Source: Hymenobacter sublimis
Lineage (GTDB): Bacteria; Bacteroidota; Bacteroidia; Cytophagales; Hymenobacteraceae
DNA: 64,000 nucleotides
Assembly: GCF_023101345.1 (NCBI RefSeq)
Contig: NZ_CP095848.1
Span: 1,797,501-1,861,500 of the forward strand
Direction: 5' to 3'
The notes beneath the pieces were generated by a model, which saw only the letters and a list, made by a program, of their open reading frames with translations, searched no databases and was not told where the DNA came from. Below, piece by piece: positions 8,879-17,928 of the stretch. Both the position numbers and the translations under genes were made by a program. The stretch's first letter is position 1. Each line of letters begins with the position of its first letter.

Positions 8879-10126
8879 ATGTTGGATTCAATTGAAGACG
8901 CCATTGCTGATATCCGCGCCGGAAAGGTAGTGGTGGTCGTGGACGACGAAGACCGTGAAAACGAAGGCGACTTTATCTGCGCCGCCCGTTGTGCCACCCC
9001 CGAAGTAATCAATTTCATGGCTACCCACGGCCGCGGCCTGGTGTGTGCCCCGCTCATTGAGCAGCGCTGCGAAGAGTTGGGCCTGGAGCTAATGGTGGGC
9101 CGCAACACGGCCTTGCACGCTACCCCCTTCACCGTCAGCATTGATTTGCTGAAGAACGGTGTGACCACCGGCATTTCCGCCTCCGACCGTTCCAAGACCA
9201 TTCTCGCTCTCATCGACCCTGATACCAAGCCCGAGGAATTGGGCAAGCCGGGCCACATTTTCCCGCTCAAAGCCCGCAAGGATGGCGTATTGCGCCGCGC
9301 TGGCCACACCGAAGCCGCCATTGACCTAGCTCGCCTGGCAGGTTTCGAGCCGGCTGGGGTGCTGGTTGAGATTCTGAAGGAAGACGGCGAAATGGCTCGC
9401 CTGCCCGAGCTGCGCGAAATTGCCAATAAGTGGAACCTGAAGCTGATTTCGGTTCAGGACCTGATTAAGTACCGCCTCGAAAAGGAAAGCCTGATTGTGC
9501 GGGAAATTTCCGTGAAGCTGCCCACCGACTACGGCGACTTTGACCTGATTGCCTACACCCAGCGCAGCACCAATGCCCAGCACCTGGCCCTGGTGAAAGG
9601 CGACATTTCGGGCCCCGAGCCGGTGCTGGTGCGCGTGCACAGCTCCTGCGTTACCGGCGACATCTTCGGCTCCTGCCGCTGCGACTGTGGCCCCCAGCTG
9701 CACCGCGCTATGCAACAGATTGAGCGCGAGGGCCGCGGCGTGGTCGTGTACATGAACCAGGAAGGCCGCGGTATTGGCCTCTTGAACAAGCTGCGCGCCT
9801 ATAAGCTCCAGGAGCAGGGCCGTGACACCGTAGAAGCCAACGTAGAGCTGGGCTTCGGTATGGATGAGCGCGACTATGGGGTAGGGGCGGCATTGCTGCG
9901 CGACCTGGGCATCAGCAAGATGCGCCTGCTCTCCAACAATCCCCGCAAGCGCACCGGCCTGATGGGTTACGGCCTCGAAATCGTGGAATCGGTAGCCATT
10001 GAAGTGGAGCCCAATGAACACAACGAGCGCTACCTCACTACCAAGCGCGACAAGCTGGGCCACACCATCCTACGCAAGGACCGCACCCCCCACCCAGATG
10101 TTGACGCGGCCCTGACGGAGCTGTAG
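8879..10126 (+). CDS. ribBA: Bifunctional 3,4-dihydroxy-2-butanone-4-phosphate synthase / GTP cyclohydrolase II
   Basis: The 415-residue enzyme supplies both precursors of the riboflavin pathway. Residues 1-200 are the RibB domain, with the acidic loop [12 protein letters not shown] (21-32) that binds metal and substrate. Residues 205-400 are the RibA domain, whose zinc ligands are visible as Cys257, Cys268 and Cys270 ([17 protein letters not shown]). Both halves look intact, so both activities are expected. An imperfect hairpin follows at 10155. No FMN riboswitch was recognised upstream; that space is taken by the repeat element. Confidence 0.97.
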   Translation: MLDSIEDAIADIRAGKVVVVVDDEDRENEGDFICAARCATPEVINFMATHGRGLVCAPLIEQRCEELGLELMVGRNTALHATPFTVSIDLLKNGVTTGISASDRSKTILALIDPDTKPEELGKPGHIFPLKARKDGVLRRAGHTEAAIDLARLAGFEPAGVLVEILKEDGEMARLPELREIANKWNLKLISVQDLIKYRLEKESLIVREISVKLPTDYGDFDLIAYTQRSTNAQHLALVKGDISGPEPVLVRVHSSCVTGDIFGSCRCDCGPQLHRAMQQIEREGRGVVVYMNQEGRGIGLLNKLRAYKLQEQGRDTVEANVELGFGMDERDYGVGAALLRDLGISKMRLLSNNPRKRTGLMGYGLEIVESVAIEVEPNEHNERYLTTKRDKLGHTILRKDRTPHPDVDAALTEL

Positions 10127-10154
10127 ATTGTTTAGTAATTACAATGTATTTACA

Positions 10155-10197
10155 ATTAGCGAGCCTCACCCGATAGTTTCTGGTGAGGTTCGCTAAT
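10155..10197 (+). terminator. Stem-loop after ribBA
   Basis: Arms 10155-10170 and 10182-10197 pair over 16 bases with one G-T type mismatch. There is no downstream T run, so it may act as a 3' stabiliser or weak terminator. Confidence 0.4.
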
Positions 10198-10250
10198 GCA
10201 GGGAGACGGCTCAAGCCCCTACCTAGTGCTGTTTACTATTGAAGCTACGT

Positions 10251-11054
10251 ATGAGAAAAAACTACTTTTCTGCTTGCCTCACGGCGGCCATCTTGCTGCT
10301 GAGCGGTGCTACCCTGGCGCAAAATCAATACAGGGATTATACGCAACATTTTGATCGGGCCAAGGTGCTGCTGAACACCGGTGAAACTATAGTGGGCTCC
10401 CTCATCATGCATCGTTCGGAGCACGCTACGGAAACCCTTACCGTCACTGTTTCTGATGGTTCCATTCGGACACTATCGGCAGCCGCGGTGCAGAAGTTTG
10501 TGGTGCAGGGCGACCACTACGGTCCGTTTGATTGGGCTCAGAAGGAGAGCTATTACTACGATTTCGCGCCCATGCGTAAAGGCTATTACCAAGGAAGCGC
10601 CGCCTTTCCTGATCAGCCCGTTCCCGCCCGGTTAGCCAAGCCTGACCCCCAACTATCTCGTGTGTACGGTTCCTACCGCTGGAATCATGGCAATGAGTAC
10701 AGCGACTTTTTGGGGTATGGATTCTTTGAACACCTCAGCGCCGGACCCGTGGTGCTCCTGCGTCATGAGACGCTGGAAATACGCCATTCCGATACGATGC
10801 CCGTTGCTCTGGGCGGAAGATCCATCGGTGGTGGTAACAACCGCTACCTCAGCAATGAGCGTGAGTATTATTTAGGATTACCCAACGGCACGGTGTATGC
10901 CCTGCGCGACCCCAAAGACAATCTGTTAACCTATTTCAGTGCCTATAAAACCCAGATTGAGCAGTACGCCAAGGAGCACAAGCTTGGGTTCAAGAAACCG
11001 AATGAGCTAGCTTACCTGGTGAACTACGCCAATTCTTTGGCGCCTCAACCGTGA
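10251..11054 (+). CDS. Secreted protein of unknown function, tandem paralogue 1
   Basis: The 267-residue product has a signal peptide (MRKNYFSACLTAAILLLSG...TLAQ), which is why the ATG at 10251 is preferred over a TTG four codons earlier. I do not recognise the family. It is clearly homologous to the next gene: both carry FDRAKVLLNTGET/FNRATVLLSTGDT early, a YRW...YSDF...GFFE middle, YLGLPNGTV, and QIEQYAKE...ELAYLVNYANSL at the end. The start resembles short beta-rich modules in which a stored 'transition' protein is presented outside the inner membrane. Periplasmic or outer-membrane location is inferred. Confidence 0.8.
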   Translation: MRKNYFSACLTAAILLLSGATLAQNQYRDYTQHFDRAKVLLNTGETIVGSLIMHRSEHATETLTVTVSDGSIRTLSAAAVQKFVVQGDHYGPFDWAQKESYYYDFAPMRKGYYQGSAAFPDQPVPARLAKPDPQLSRVYGSYRWNHGNEYSDFLGYGFFEHLSAGPVVLLRHETLEIRHSDTMPVALGGRSIGGGNNRYLSNEREYYLGLPNGTVYALRDPKDNLLTYFSAYKTQIEQYAKEHKLGFKKPNELAYLVNYANSLAPQP

Positions 11055-11112
11055 ACCAGACGCTTTCATAATTGGTCATGGGAAGTAAGATGTTCTTTTC
11101 TTATTTACGGCT

Positions 11113-11949
11113 ATGAAAGCATTTATCTATGATGTGCCGGCGCGTCTGCCTGGGTGCGCTCGGGCTTTTTGGTGCGGGTTTATGCTTCTGCTGCCCTTGG
11201 CCGCTCAGGCCCAGCGGGGTGGGCAGGGCTTTACCCAGCAGTTCAACCGGGCCACGGTGCTGCTCAGCACCGGCGACACCATTGCCGGCCCGCTGGCCCT
11301 GCACCGCTCCGAAGAAATGCTCACCATGACCCTGAACGACAATACGGTGCGCACCTTGCCCGCCGTAAACGTGCAGAGCTTTGCCGTGCAGGGCGAGCGG
11401 TACGAGCGCAGCCGGGAGCGGTATTACTATGACGATTTCTACTCCATGCGTCAGGGATACTACTACGGCAACCCCTACTTCAACACCTTACCTCCTCCAC
11501 GCCGGCGCGAGCGGCCCGATACCACCCTGGTCCGCGTGTTCCGGACCTACCGCTGGAACCGCGACAATGACTACAGCGACTTTCGGGCCCCCGGCTTTTT
11601 CGAGCAGCTTAGCGGCGGCCCCATTATTCTGCTGCGGCGCGAAGGGCTGGTGGAGCGCCCCATCACCTACAACGGCCCGTACGGCTACGGCGGATACGGC
11701 TATGGTGGTGGCCTGCCCGGCCGCGCCATGGGCTACTACACGGATGTAAAGGACAGTTTCTACCTGGGCCTGCCCAATGGCAATGTGCTAACCTTGCGCA
11801 ACCCCAAAAAGGATCTGCTCAATTACTTCCACACCCATTCCCGCCAGATTGAGCAGTACGCCAAGGAAAACAAGATCAGCTACACCGAAGCCCGCGAGCT
11901 GGCTTACCTAGTGAACTACGCCAACTCACTCGGGACGGGCAAAAAATAA
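11113..11949 (+). CDS. Secreted protein of unknown function, tandem paralogue 2
   Basis: This 278-residue protein begins with a longer, mixed N-terminus and a hydrophobic stretch ending in LAAQAQ, consistent with a signal peptide. It aligns over its full length with the preceding gene (see motifs there) and differs by a Tyr/Gly-rich insert (about residues 190-205, YGYGGYGYGGG) that replaces the paralogue's GGRSIGGGNN segment. The 58-base spacing and shared orientation suggest one operon. A hairpin repeat begins four bases after the stop. No function can be assigned. Confidence 0.8.
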   Translation: MKAFIYDVPARLPGCARAFWCGFMLLLPLAAQAQRGGQGFTQQFNRATVLLSTGDTIAGPLALHRSEEMLTMTLNDNTVRTLPAVNVQSFAVQGERYERSRERYYYDDFYSMRQGYYYGNPYFNTLPPPRRRERPDTTLVRVFRTYRWNRDNDYSDFRAPGFFEQLSGGPIILLRREGLVERPITYNGPYGYGGYGYGGGLPGRAMGYYTDVKDSFYLGLPNGNVLTLRNPKKDLLNYFHTHSRQIEQYAKENKISYTEARELAYLVNYANSLGTGKK

Positions 11950-11952
11950 CTT

Positions 11953-12060
11953 AGCCCGTCATCCTGAGTGCAGCGAAGGACCTTATCACGTCAGAACAAG
12001 TCGTTGTTACGATTTATGCTGGCGTGATAAGGTCCTTCGCGCGGCTCAGGATGACGGGCT
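11953..12060. repeat. Hairpin repeat element (38-bp arms)
   Basis: Arms 11953-11990 and 12023-12060 are inverted complements with four central mismatches. They contain GTCATCCTGAG and GCGAAGGACCTTATCACG. The element fills the gap between two convergent genes, so it may double as a terminator. Confidence 0.8.
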
Positions 12061-12084
12061 TACGCGTCCTGTATAATCTCTGCG

Positions 12085-13818
12085 TTATAGCACCCGCATA
12101 ACGGGGTAGCGCAGGTGGGAAGCCTCGTAGTGGTCCGATTGGCGGTAGACCCAATCGAGTTGGGCGGCGGCGCTGGCGGCAAAGGCTGGCTCGGCTTTCT
12201 TCTTGGCTTCCAGTTGGGCGCGTAGCTCGGGCTGGCGGCGCAGCAGGTCGGCGGCTACGTCTTCAAACACATAGTCGGAGAAGTGCTCCTTCTGCTGCAG
12301 AATACTATCGAAGAAGCCCCAGGCGAAGAAGGAATCGGTGGCGTGGGGCTCCAGGGTTTCGATGAGGTAGCGGGCGGCGGGCTGGTTGAGGCTCACCACG
12401 TAGTCGCCGCGCAGAAAGGGGCGGGCCTGGCGCACCGGGCGCACCTGCACCTGGCTGTGCAGGTAGTGGCCCTCGTAGGGGCGGGGGCCGGTTTTATAGT
12501 CCTGGATATAGTACACTTCGCCCGTGATGGTGGTATCAGAAGTCAGCGGCCGGAGCTGCACACCGGACAGGCGCAGGCGGTCCACTACCTCGCCCCAGGC
12601 CTGCGGAATGACGTAGGCGGTAGGGCGCTGCACCGTTAGGGTGGGCTGGAAGGTGTTGTAGTAGGGAATGGATTTCGTGTAGGGCGCCTTCCGGTCGTAG
12701 GTGAGGCGGGGCAGGCCACTGACTTCGCTGGGCTTGGTTTTGCCCTCGAAACCCCGGAAGGTAAAGCGCTCGGCCTGGGTAGTGTCCAGGCGCCAGCCCA
12801 GGGCGAACTGCTGCTGGGTGCGGGTTTGCTCGGCGGCCGCGGCCCGGGCCTGGGCAATGGCGGCTCCGTCCTGGTGCACGGTTTTAATCAGCAAATCCAG
12901 GAAGTCATAGGTAGCCTTTACGCGCGGGGTATAGGCCTTGAGCATGTGGGTTTCTGTCACGAACCCGATGGTGTTGAATAGGGTAGTGTAGCCAGTGGAG
13001 TAGCGCGGCGTTTCCAGAAAGCCCACCAAACCGCGGGCATCGGGCGTGCGGCCCTCAAAGTCGACGTAGGGTGTTAAGTACCACTTTTTCTTATCCATGC
13101 CGCCGTACAGGGCCGGCAGCAGCCGCTGCTGCAGATACTGGCTCAGGGCCGGGTGCAATTTGTCCTTCTGGGTGGCAATCAGCGTCATGGTATACTGATA
13201 ATCAGCCCCGTTGGAGGTGTGGGTGTCCACGTAGATATCCGGCTGCCAACGCTGAAACAGCTGGGCGAAAGCGCGGGCATTGCGCGAATCCTGCTTGATG
13301 TAGTCCCGGTTCAGGTCGAGGTTGCGGGCGTTGCCGCGGAAGCCGTAGCTCTCGGGACCGTTCTGGTTGGTGCGGGTAGTGGAGTTGCGGTTGAGGGCCC
13401 CGTCCACGTTATAAATAGGAATGAAAACCAGCACCACATCGGCCAACTGTCGGCGCAACTCCTTTTTCTGCACGTAGTCACGGGCCAGCATCATGCTGGC
13501 GTCAATGCCCTCCGGTTCGCCGGGGTGGATGCCGTTCTGAATGAACACGACGCGCCGCCCTTTGGCCCGCACGGAAGCCGGCTCGAAGTCCCCATCCAGC
13601 GACACTACTACCTCGTGCAAGGGCCGGCCGCTGTCGGTGGTACCGGCCTCGCGCAGCTGAATTTCGGGGTAGGCAGCATCCAGCTGCTGGTAGTAGCTGA
13701 TGCACTCAGCGTGGGTTGTGGTAGTGTTGCCGTTGCCCTTCTCGAAGGGCGTGCGCCAGTCGGTTGGAGGGGAGGCCGGGGATGTCAGTAGAAAGGAGGA
13801 GAGCAGCAGTGCAAGCAT
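12085..13818 (-). CDS. M14-family zinc carboxypeptidase, secreted
   Basis: The 577-residue protein opens with a signal peptide (MLALLLSSFLLTSPASP). The M14 zinc motif HxxE is visible as His98-Pro-Gly-Glu101 (NGIHPGEPEG), followed by NVDG and the NLDLNRD segment with the substrate-binding Asn/Arg. The third ligand is probably the His of VDTHTSNGAD. It should remove C-terminal residues from peptides outside the inner membrane. The remaining 300 residues form an extended C-terminal region with no motif I can name. The start ATG follows a TACCTTTTG string by a few bases, close to the promoter consensus. Confidence 0.88.
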   Translation of the reverse strand: MLALLLSSFLLTSPASPPTDWRTPFEKGNGNTTTTHAECISYYQQLDAAYPEIQLREAGTTDSGRPLHEVVVSLDGDFEPASVRAKGRRVVFIQNGIHPGEPEGIDASMMLARDYVQKKELRRQLADVVLVFIPIYNVDGALNRNSTTRTNQNGPESYGFRGNARNLDLNRDYIKQDSRNARAFAQLFQRWQPDIYVDTHTSNGADYQYTMTLIATQKDKLHPALSQYLQQRLLPALYGGMDKKKWYLTPYVDFEGRTPDARGLVGFLETPRYSTGYTTLFNTIGFVTETHMLKAYTPRVKATYDFLDLLIKTVHQDGAAIAQARAAAAEQTRTQQQFALGWRLDTTQAERFTFRGFEGKTKPSEVSGLPRLTYDRKAPYTKSIPYYNTFQPTLTVQRPTAYVIPQAWGEVVDRLRLSGVQLRPLTSDTTITGEVYYIQDYKTGPRPYEGHYLHSQVQVRPVRQARPFLRGDYVVSLNQPAARYLIETLEPHATDSFFAWGFFDSILQQKEHFSDYVFEDVAADLLRRQPELRAQLEAKKKAEPAFAASAAAQLDWVYRQSDHYEASHLRYPVMRVL

Positions 13819-14037
13819 ATGACAAAAGGTAGCTGAGCCGAAGTCGGAAGTGCAAGTAGCCTAAAAACACGTCATCCTGCGCACGGCGGAAGATGTTTTC
13901 GCGCCGAAGCAAGCCGCCGAAGCAACTTTTTCAGGCGAAAATAACCCCTCACAATGGGCAGGATGAATAGAAAATGCTAGCGAGTAGCGCTAACCACAGG
14001 AATGGGTAGTCTTTGTATTGAGCTACCTGTCTAGGAG

Positions 14038-14472
14038 CTAATACAACCGGCGGGGGGCCGGAAACAGCAGCTGGTCAACGCTGTACTTGCCCGGACCGGC
14101 AAAGGCCAGCCCCAGGAACAGGAATGCCGATTCCAGGGCGTGCGAGTAGGTATTGAAGTCGTGGCCACTGCTCAGGTGCATGATGGTGGCCATTATCATG
14201 GTGCCCAACAGCAGGGCGCACGCCACGCGAAAAAACAGCCCAATGGCAATCAACTGCCCACCCACCGCTTCGGCGGCGGCGGCCAGAAAGCCCCAGAAGG
14301 CCGGGGCAAAGTTTATTCCGATCAGCTTCATGGCTCCGCCTACCTGCGTCCAGGCTTCGGGGCCGCCCGTGAGCTTGGGGTAGCCGTGTATGGTAAACAT
14401 TACGCCAATGCCCACGCGCAACAGCAGCAGGCCTAAGTCGTGGGTGCGGTAACGGTTTGCAAACAGGGCCAT
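14038..14472 (-). CDS. DoxX family membrane protein
   Basis: The 144-residue protein has four predicted membrane helices and the DoxX-family N-terminus DLGLLLLRVGIGVMFTIHGYPKL. Members are small inner-membrane proteins, some tied to quinone or thiol redox chemistry, but the role here is unknown. The length is typical. It is an isolated gene, with short gaps to a lipoprotein gene upstream and a non-coding stretch downstream. Confidence 0.88.
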   Translation of the reverse strand: MALFANRYRTHDLGLLLLRVGIGVMFTIHGYPKLTGGPEAWTQVGGAMKLIGINFAPAFWGFLAAAAEAVGGQLIAIGLFFRVACALLLGTMIMATIMHLSSGHDFNTYSHALESAFLFLGLAFAGPGKYSVDQLLFPAPRRLY

Positions 14473-14589
14473 AGGCGAGTTGGGAGCGAGCCGGGGCGGG
14501 TAAGTTCAACAATACGGACGTAGGCGGCTACCTCCGGCGTTGCCAAAGTACAATATTTGCAGCGGAATGCAACTGACCCGCCAACGCAG

Positions 14590-15285
14590 CTACTGGTAAA
14601 GTAATACCCCCGTTATCCGGGCCGCCGGCGGCACCTCCGCCGAGCTAATTTCCGCCGGATGCTTAGCCGGCAACGAGTTTGGGTCAATCAGCCAAGCCAT
14701 TTGCACCTCGCCCGACACGGCCGCAAACCCCGCCGGCGTGTCGCGCACCTTGGTCAGGCCCAGATTTTGGCGGGCTGCTCCGAACGGCGACCCTACCCCT
14801 ATACCCTCGGCAGTGCGGTACTGCGGATCGTAGATGCGAATGCGGCGCAGACGAAATCCGGTGGAGGAGTCGCCGATGAGGTGCAGCACAGTAGGCGGTG
14901 CCTGGGGTTGCTGGGCATCGCGCATTTCATAAGCGGGCAGGGTGTGGCCCTGGTCTTGGTAGGTAGTGGCGCGCAGCAGGTTGGCCGGTACTACCTCCTT
15001 CAGGCGCTCCTCCCGCATACCCAGCCGGAGCCGGCCAGCCCGGCCCGGACTAAGCAGATGCAGCGAATCGGGGGTAGGCGCGCCGGGCGTGGGGGTAGGG
15101 GCGCTGGCCTGCTGCGCCACGGAGGTTCCACCGGGGGAGGCTCCGGCCGTACCGGCCGCAGACGTAAAAGGCGGCGTACCCGGGTCAGTAGCGTTGCGGG
15201 TCGTGGTGGAGTCGCACCCCGTTAGGGTGGCTACTAAAAGGCTAACAGACAGGGTGCTAACGACTGGAAATAGGCGGTGTTGCAT
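14590..15285 (-). CDS. Lipoprotein of unknown function
   Basis: The 231-residue product starts with a lipoprotein signal, MQHRLFPVVSTLSVSLLVATLTGC, whose lipobox LTGC predicts acylation at Cys24. Residues 25-80 are a low-complexity Thr/Ala/Pro/Gly linker. The globular part begins at about residue 80 with GRLRLGMREERLKEVVPANL and continues to a short C-terminus. It may resemble periplasmic domains that bear a GMs..ev pattern, but I cannot name a family. It faces surE across a divergent gap. Confidence 0.75.
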   Translation of the reverse strand: MQHRLFPVVSTLSVSLLVATLTGCDSTTTRNATDPGTPPFTSAAGTAGASPGGTSVAQQASAPTPTPGAPTPDSLHLLSPGRAGRLRLGMREERLKEVVPANLLRATTYQDQGHTLPAYEMRDAQQPQAPPTVLHLIGDSSTGFRLRRIRIYDPQYRTAEGIGVGSPFGAARQNLGLTKVRDTPAGFAAVSGEVQMAWLIDPNSLPAKHPAEISSAEVPPAARITGVLLYQ

Positions 15286-15384
15286 GCGGGCTATACGCAG
15301 GCCCGAAGGCTAGTGTTGAAAACCTGACGGGGGCGAAGGGCGTTAGCTACTGCAAACGAGCCGGGTCGGTCAGCGGCCCTGGCC

Positions 15385-15392
15385 TACTTTTG
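15385..15392 (+). promoter_or_regulatory. -7 box of the surE promoter
   Basis: TACTTTTG matches TAnnTTTG and lies 33 bases before the GTG at 15426. No TTG is seen at the standard distance upstream. Confidence 0.35.
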
Positions 15393-15425
15393 TCCGCTCT
15401 CCTTCTTCACTGACTGTTTTTGCTT

Positions 15426-16295
15426 GTGTCTGCTGCAACCCGCCCACCGCTTATTCTAATTTCTAACGACGACGGTATTACGGCTCCTGGCATTGCCACG
15501 CTGGTGCGCGTCATGCGCCGCATTGGCGAGGTGGTGGTGGTAGCACCTAACTCGCCCCAGTCAGGCATGGGGCACGCCATTACCATCGGCAGCTCCCTGC
15601 GCCTCGACCCAAGCACTATTTTCGAAGGGGTAGAGGCCTATGAGTGCAGCGGCACGCCCGCCGACTGCGTGAAGCTGGCCAAGCACCATGTGCTCAAGGA
15701 CCGCCGCCCCGATCTGGTGGTGTCGGGCATCAACCACGGTTCCAACTCCTCCGTGAACGTGCTGTATTCCGGCACCATGTCGGCAGCCATTGAAGCGGCC
15801 ATTGAGGGGCTGCCTGCCATCGGCTTTTCCCTGTGCGACTACGGGCACGGGGCCGATTTCTCGCACGTGGAGGAGTGGGTAGAGCACCTGTGCCGGCAGG
15901 CCCTAACGCACGGCATCCCCCAAGGAACGGCCCTGAACATCAACATTCCCAAGAACTCGGCCGAACCCATTGCGGGGGCGCGTTTGTGCCGCCAGGCCCG
16001 GGCCAAGTGGCAGGAAGAGTTCGATTTGCGCTACGACCCCTACAAACGGCCCTATTACTGGTTGCTGGGTAATTTCGTGAACGAGGACCAGGGGCAGGAC
16101 ACCGACGAGTACGCCCTAGCCCATAACTACATTTCCATCGTGCCCTGTCAGTTCGACCTCACGGCCCTCTATGCCCTGCGCGAAATGAATACGTCCTGGC
16201 AGCTCAGTGCCACTCCGCAAGGCGTTACAGCCCAGGCCCCGCACCTAGGTAGTGCCCAACCGGCGCCGGGCGAATCGGCGGAAGGACTAGGGTAG
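15426..16295 (+). CDS. surE: 5'/3'-nucleotidase SurE
   Basis: SurE is a metal-dependent phosphatase acting on nucleoside monophosphates. The active-site motif ISNDDGITAPGI is at the N-terminus (Asn14, Asp15, Asp16), followed by VVAPNSPQSGMGHAIT and SGINHGSNSS, all signature segments. No ATG exists near the N-terminus: candidates are GTG 15426 and TTG 15420, and the GTG gives MSAATRPPLILISNDDG, close to homologues. The product is 289 residues, slightly long owing to a low-complexity tail. A strong terminator follows at 16311. Confidence 0.94.
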   Translation: MSAATRPPLILISNDDGITAPGIATLVRVMRRIGEVVVVAPNSPQSGMGHAITIGSSLRLDPSTIFEGVEAYECSGTPADCVKLAKHHVLKDRRPDLVVSGINHGSNSSVNVLYSGTMSAAIEAAIEGLPAIGFSLCDYGHGADFSHVEEWVEHLCRQALTHGIPQGTALNINIPKNSAEPIAGARLCRQARAKWQEEFDLRYDPYKRPYYWLLGNFVNEDQGQDTDEYALAHNYISIVPCQFDLTALYALREMNTSWQLSATPQGVTAQAPHLGSAQPAPGESAEGLG

Positions 16296-16310
16296 GTGAC
16301 AAAGATTTTC

Positions 16311-16360
16311 CGTCCAGCAAAAAGCCCCGACTACTGCTAGTCGGGGCTTTTTGCTGGACG
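16311..16360. terminator. Intrinsic terminator after surE
   Basis: A long perfect dyad has GTCCAGCAAAAAGCCCCGAC on the left and the complement on the right around a short loop. The A-tract on one side and T-tract on the other allow it to work in both directions. The following 265 bases (16361-16626) show nothing I can interpret. Confidence 0.9.
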
Positions 16361-16626
16361 AGAAGGAGGTTTCTGCCTGTAAGGGTTGGAGGCTATGCTA
16401 GGGCAGGCGAGCCAATGGAACTGGAGTGCGGGCAATGCGTGTGCAGAGCTTAGGAAGACGCTAGCGGACGATGGGTATTAACGCTACAAGCTGCTTTTGG
16501 TGTTGGGTGCCGACCTAGCCTCAAGAGCAGCAAGGCCGCTACCAGCAGCTTTATCATTCTAGGCAAAACATGCAGTGGTTACAGAGCGCCTAGCCCTACA
16601 TATAGGCCACGTCAACCTAGGGTCAG

Positions 16627-16896
16627 CTAGCGGGAACCACCGTGGCGTACTGTTGTGGCGGTCCGGCGCACGGTAGTGGTTTTGTTTGTTGGGGCGGGCT
16701 TAGTTACGGTGTGGGTGCGAGTAGCCGTGTGGGTGTTACCGCTGGGCGTTGTTAGCTGGTGGGTGCGCGCTGTTGTGCGCGAGGTGGTAGCGGCGGCAGT
16801 GGAAGTATGGGTGGCCGTGGTTTTTTGCTGAACGGCCTGGGCCTGGACACCACAGGCAAAAACCGACAAGGTCAGCAGGGCAAGTACATTTTTCAT
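16627..16896 (-). CDS. Small Thr-rich secreted protein
   Basis: The 89-residue ORF encodes a signal peptide (MKNVLALLTLSVFACGVQAQA) and a mature part of about 68 residues that is more than a third Thr, with recurring TTR, THT and TVRR strings and a basic C-terminus (RHGGSR). Such composition suggests an extended, possibly O-glycosylated surface peptide; Bacteroidota glycosylate D-S/T-A/I/L/V/M/T sites, but none of these is present here. No family is recognised. The regular codon structure and signal peptide support a real gene. Confidence 0.6.
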   Translation of the reverse strand: MKNVLALLTLSVFACGVQAQAVQQKTTATHTSTAAATTSRTTARTHQLTTPSGNTHTATRTHTVTKPAPTNKTTTVRRTATTVRHGGSR

Positions 16897-16969
16897 GGGC
16901 GGGGAGGGTGAGAATGAATACTAGCGTCTTTTACGCAGTGGCACTGCCACGGATGTGCTTGCGGCTCAC

Positions 16970-17090
16970 TCAAGGACACTGCAGGGCGAACGTACTACCC
17001 CAGCCTACCTCTGATTCCAAGGTAAACTCACTGTGATGAAACCCGACGATGATTTTAGCAATGGGCAAGCCCAGGCCGTAGCTACAGGGC
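16970..17090 (-). pseudogene. Remnant of a sensor histidine kinase C-terminus
   Basis: The minus strand reads YGLGLPIAKIIVGFHH followed by SEVGWGSTFALQCP and a stop. This is the G2 box (GLGLxI) and terminal strand (GxGSTF) of a HATPase_c domain. Only about 35-40 residues match: the preceding sequence in the same frame does not resemble the N, G1 or F boxes, and there is no H-box. It appears to be the last scrap of a deleted kinase gene. Confidence 0.55.
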
Positions 17091-17202
17091 AAGGCACCAT
17101 ACGCCAGCCCACCGCGAGGAAATTGTGAGGCCGGCCGAGCAACCAGCCCGGCAGCAAGGGTAGGAAACCCGCTTGCGTTGGTAGCGCAAAATATCGGTTC
17201 TT

Positions 17203-17928
17203 GTGGCCTCACCCGCTTCCTTTTCCTTGAACGCACCCCTTGACTCGGTTAGCATTATCATTCCGGCCTATAACGAAGCCGCGGGCCTGGGTCACCTGCT
17301 GAACTACCTGCGCGCCGAGGCTGACCCCGCAACCGAGTTGCTGGTGGTAGATGCAGCCAGTCCCGACGGTACCGCGGCCGTGGCGCAGGCCGCCGGCGCC
17401 CGCGTGGTGCAGTGCCCCACGCGCGGGCGGGCGGCGCAGCTCAACTACGGGGCCACCCACGCCCAGGGCCACCTTCTCTATTTTCTGCACGCCGATACCT
17501 ACCCGCCCCCGGGCTTCCTCGCCTCCATTCGGGCGGCAGTGGCCGGGGGCGCGGGCAGCGGCTGCTTCCGCCTCCGGTTCGACTATTCCCACTGGTTTTT
17601 GCGCCTGAATGCCTGGTTTACGCGCTTCGACGTGGACCTCATTCGTTTCGGCGACCAGAGCCTCTTCGTGACGCGCTCCGTGTTCGAGCGGGCCGGTGGC
17701 TACCGCGAGCAACTCCTCGTCATGGAAGATCAGGAAATCATTGGTCGCCTCCGCCAGCAAGCCCCATTCCGGGTGTTATCACAAGCCGTGGTTACTTCCG
17801 CCCGCAAGTACCGGGAGAACGGGGTCTTCCGGCTCCAAGCCATTTTCACCCTCATTGCCACTCTGCACTGGCTGGGTGTTTCCCAGCCTACCCTAGTCAA
17901 CCTATACCGACGTCTTATCAGATGGTGA
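17203..17928 (+). CDS. TIGR04283-like family 2 glycosyltransferase
   Basis: The 241-residue protein begins at a GTG and has a GT2 core: SIIIPAYNEAAGLG (17-30), the HADT metal-site motif (96-99), RFGDQSLFVTRSVFERAGGY (about 148-167) and the EDQEI acid (175-179). This pattern matches the TIGR04283 group of soluble GT2 enzymes often linked with rSAM/selenodomain proteins; no such partner is present here. The single C-terminal hydrophobic stretch may associate with the membrane. The acceptor is unknown. It overlaps the upstream edge of the kinase remnant. Confidence 0.87.
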   Translation: MASPASFSLNAPLDSVSIIIPAYNEAAGLGHLLNYLRAEADPATELLVVDAASPDGTAAVAQAAGARVVQCPTRGRAAQLNYGATHAQGHLLYFLHADTYPPPGFLASIRAAVAGGAGSGCFRLRFDYSHWFLRLNAWFTRFDVDLIRFGDQSLFVTRSVFERAGGYREQLLVMEDQEIIGRLRQQAPFRVLSQAVVTSARKYRENGVFRLQAIFTLIATLHWLGVSQPTLVNLYRRLIRW

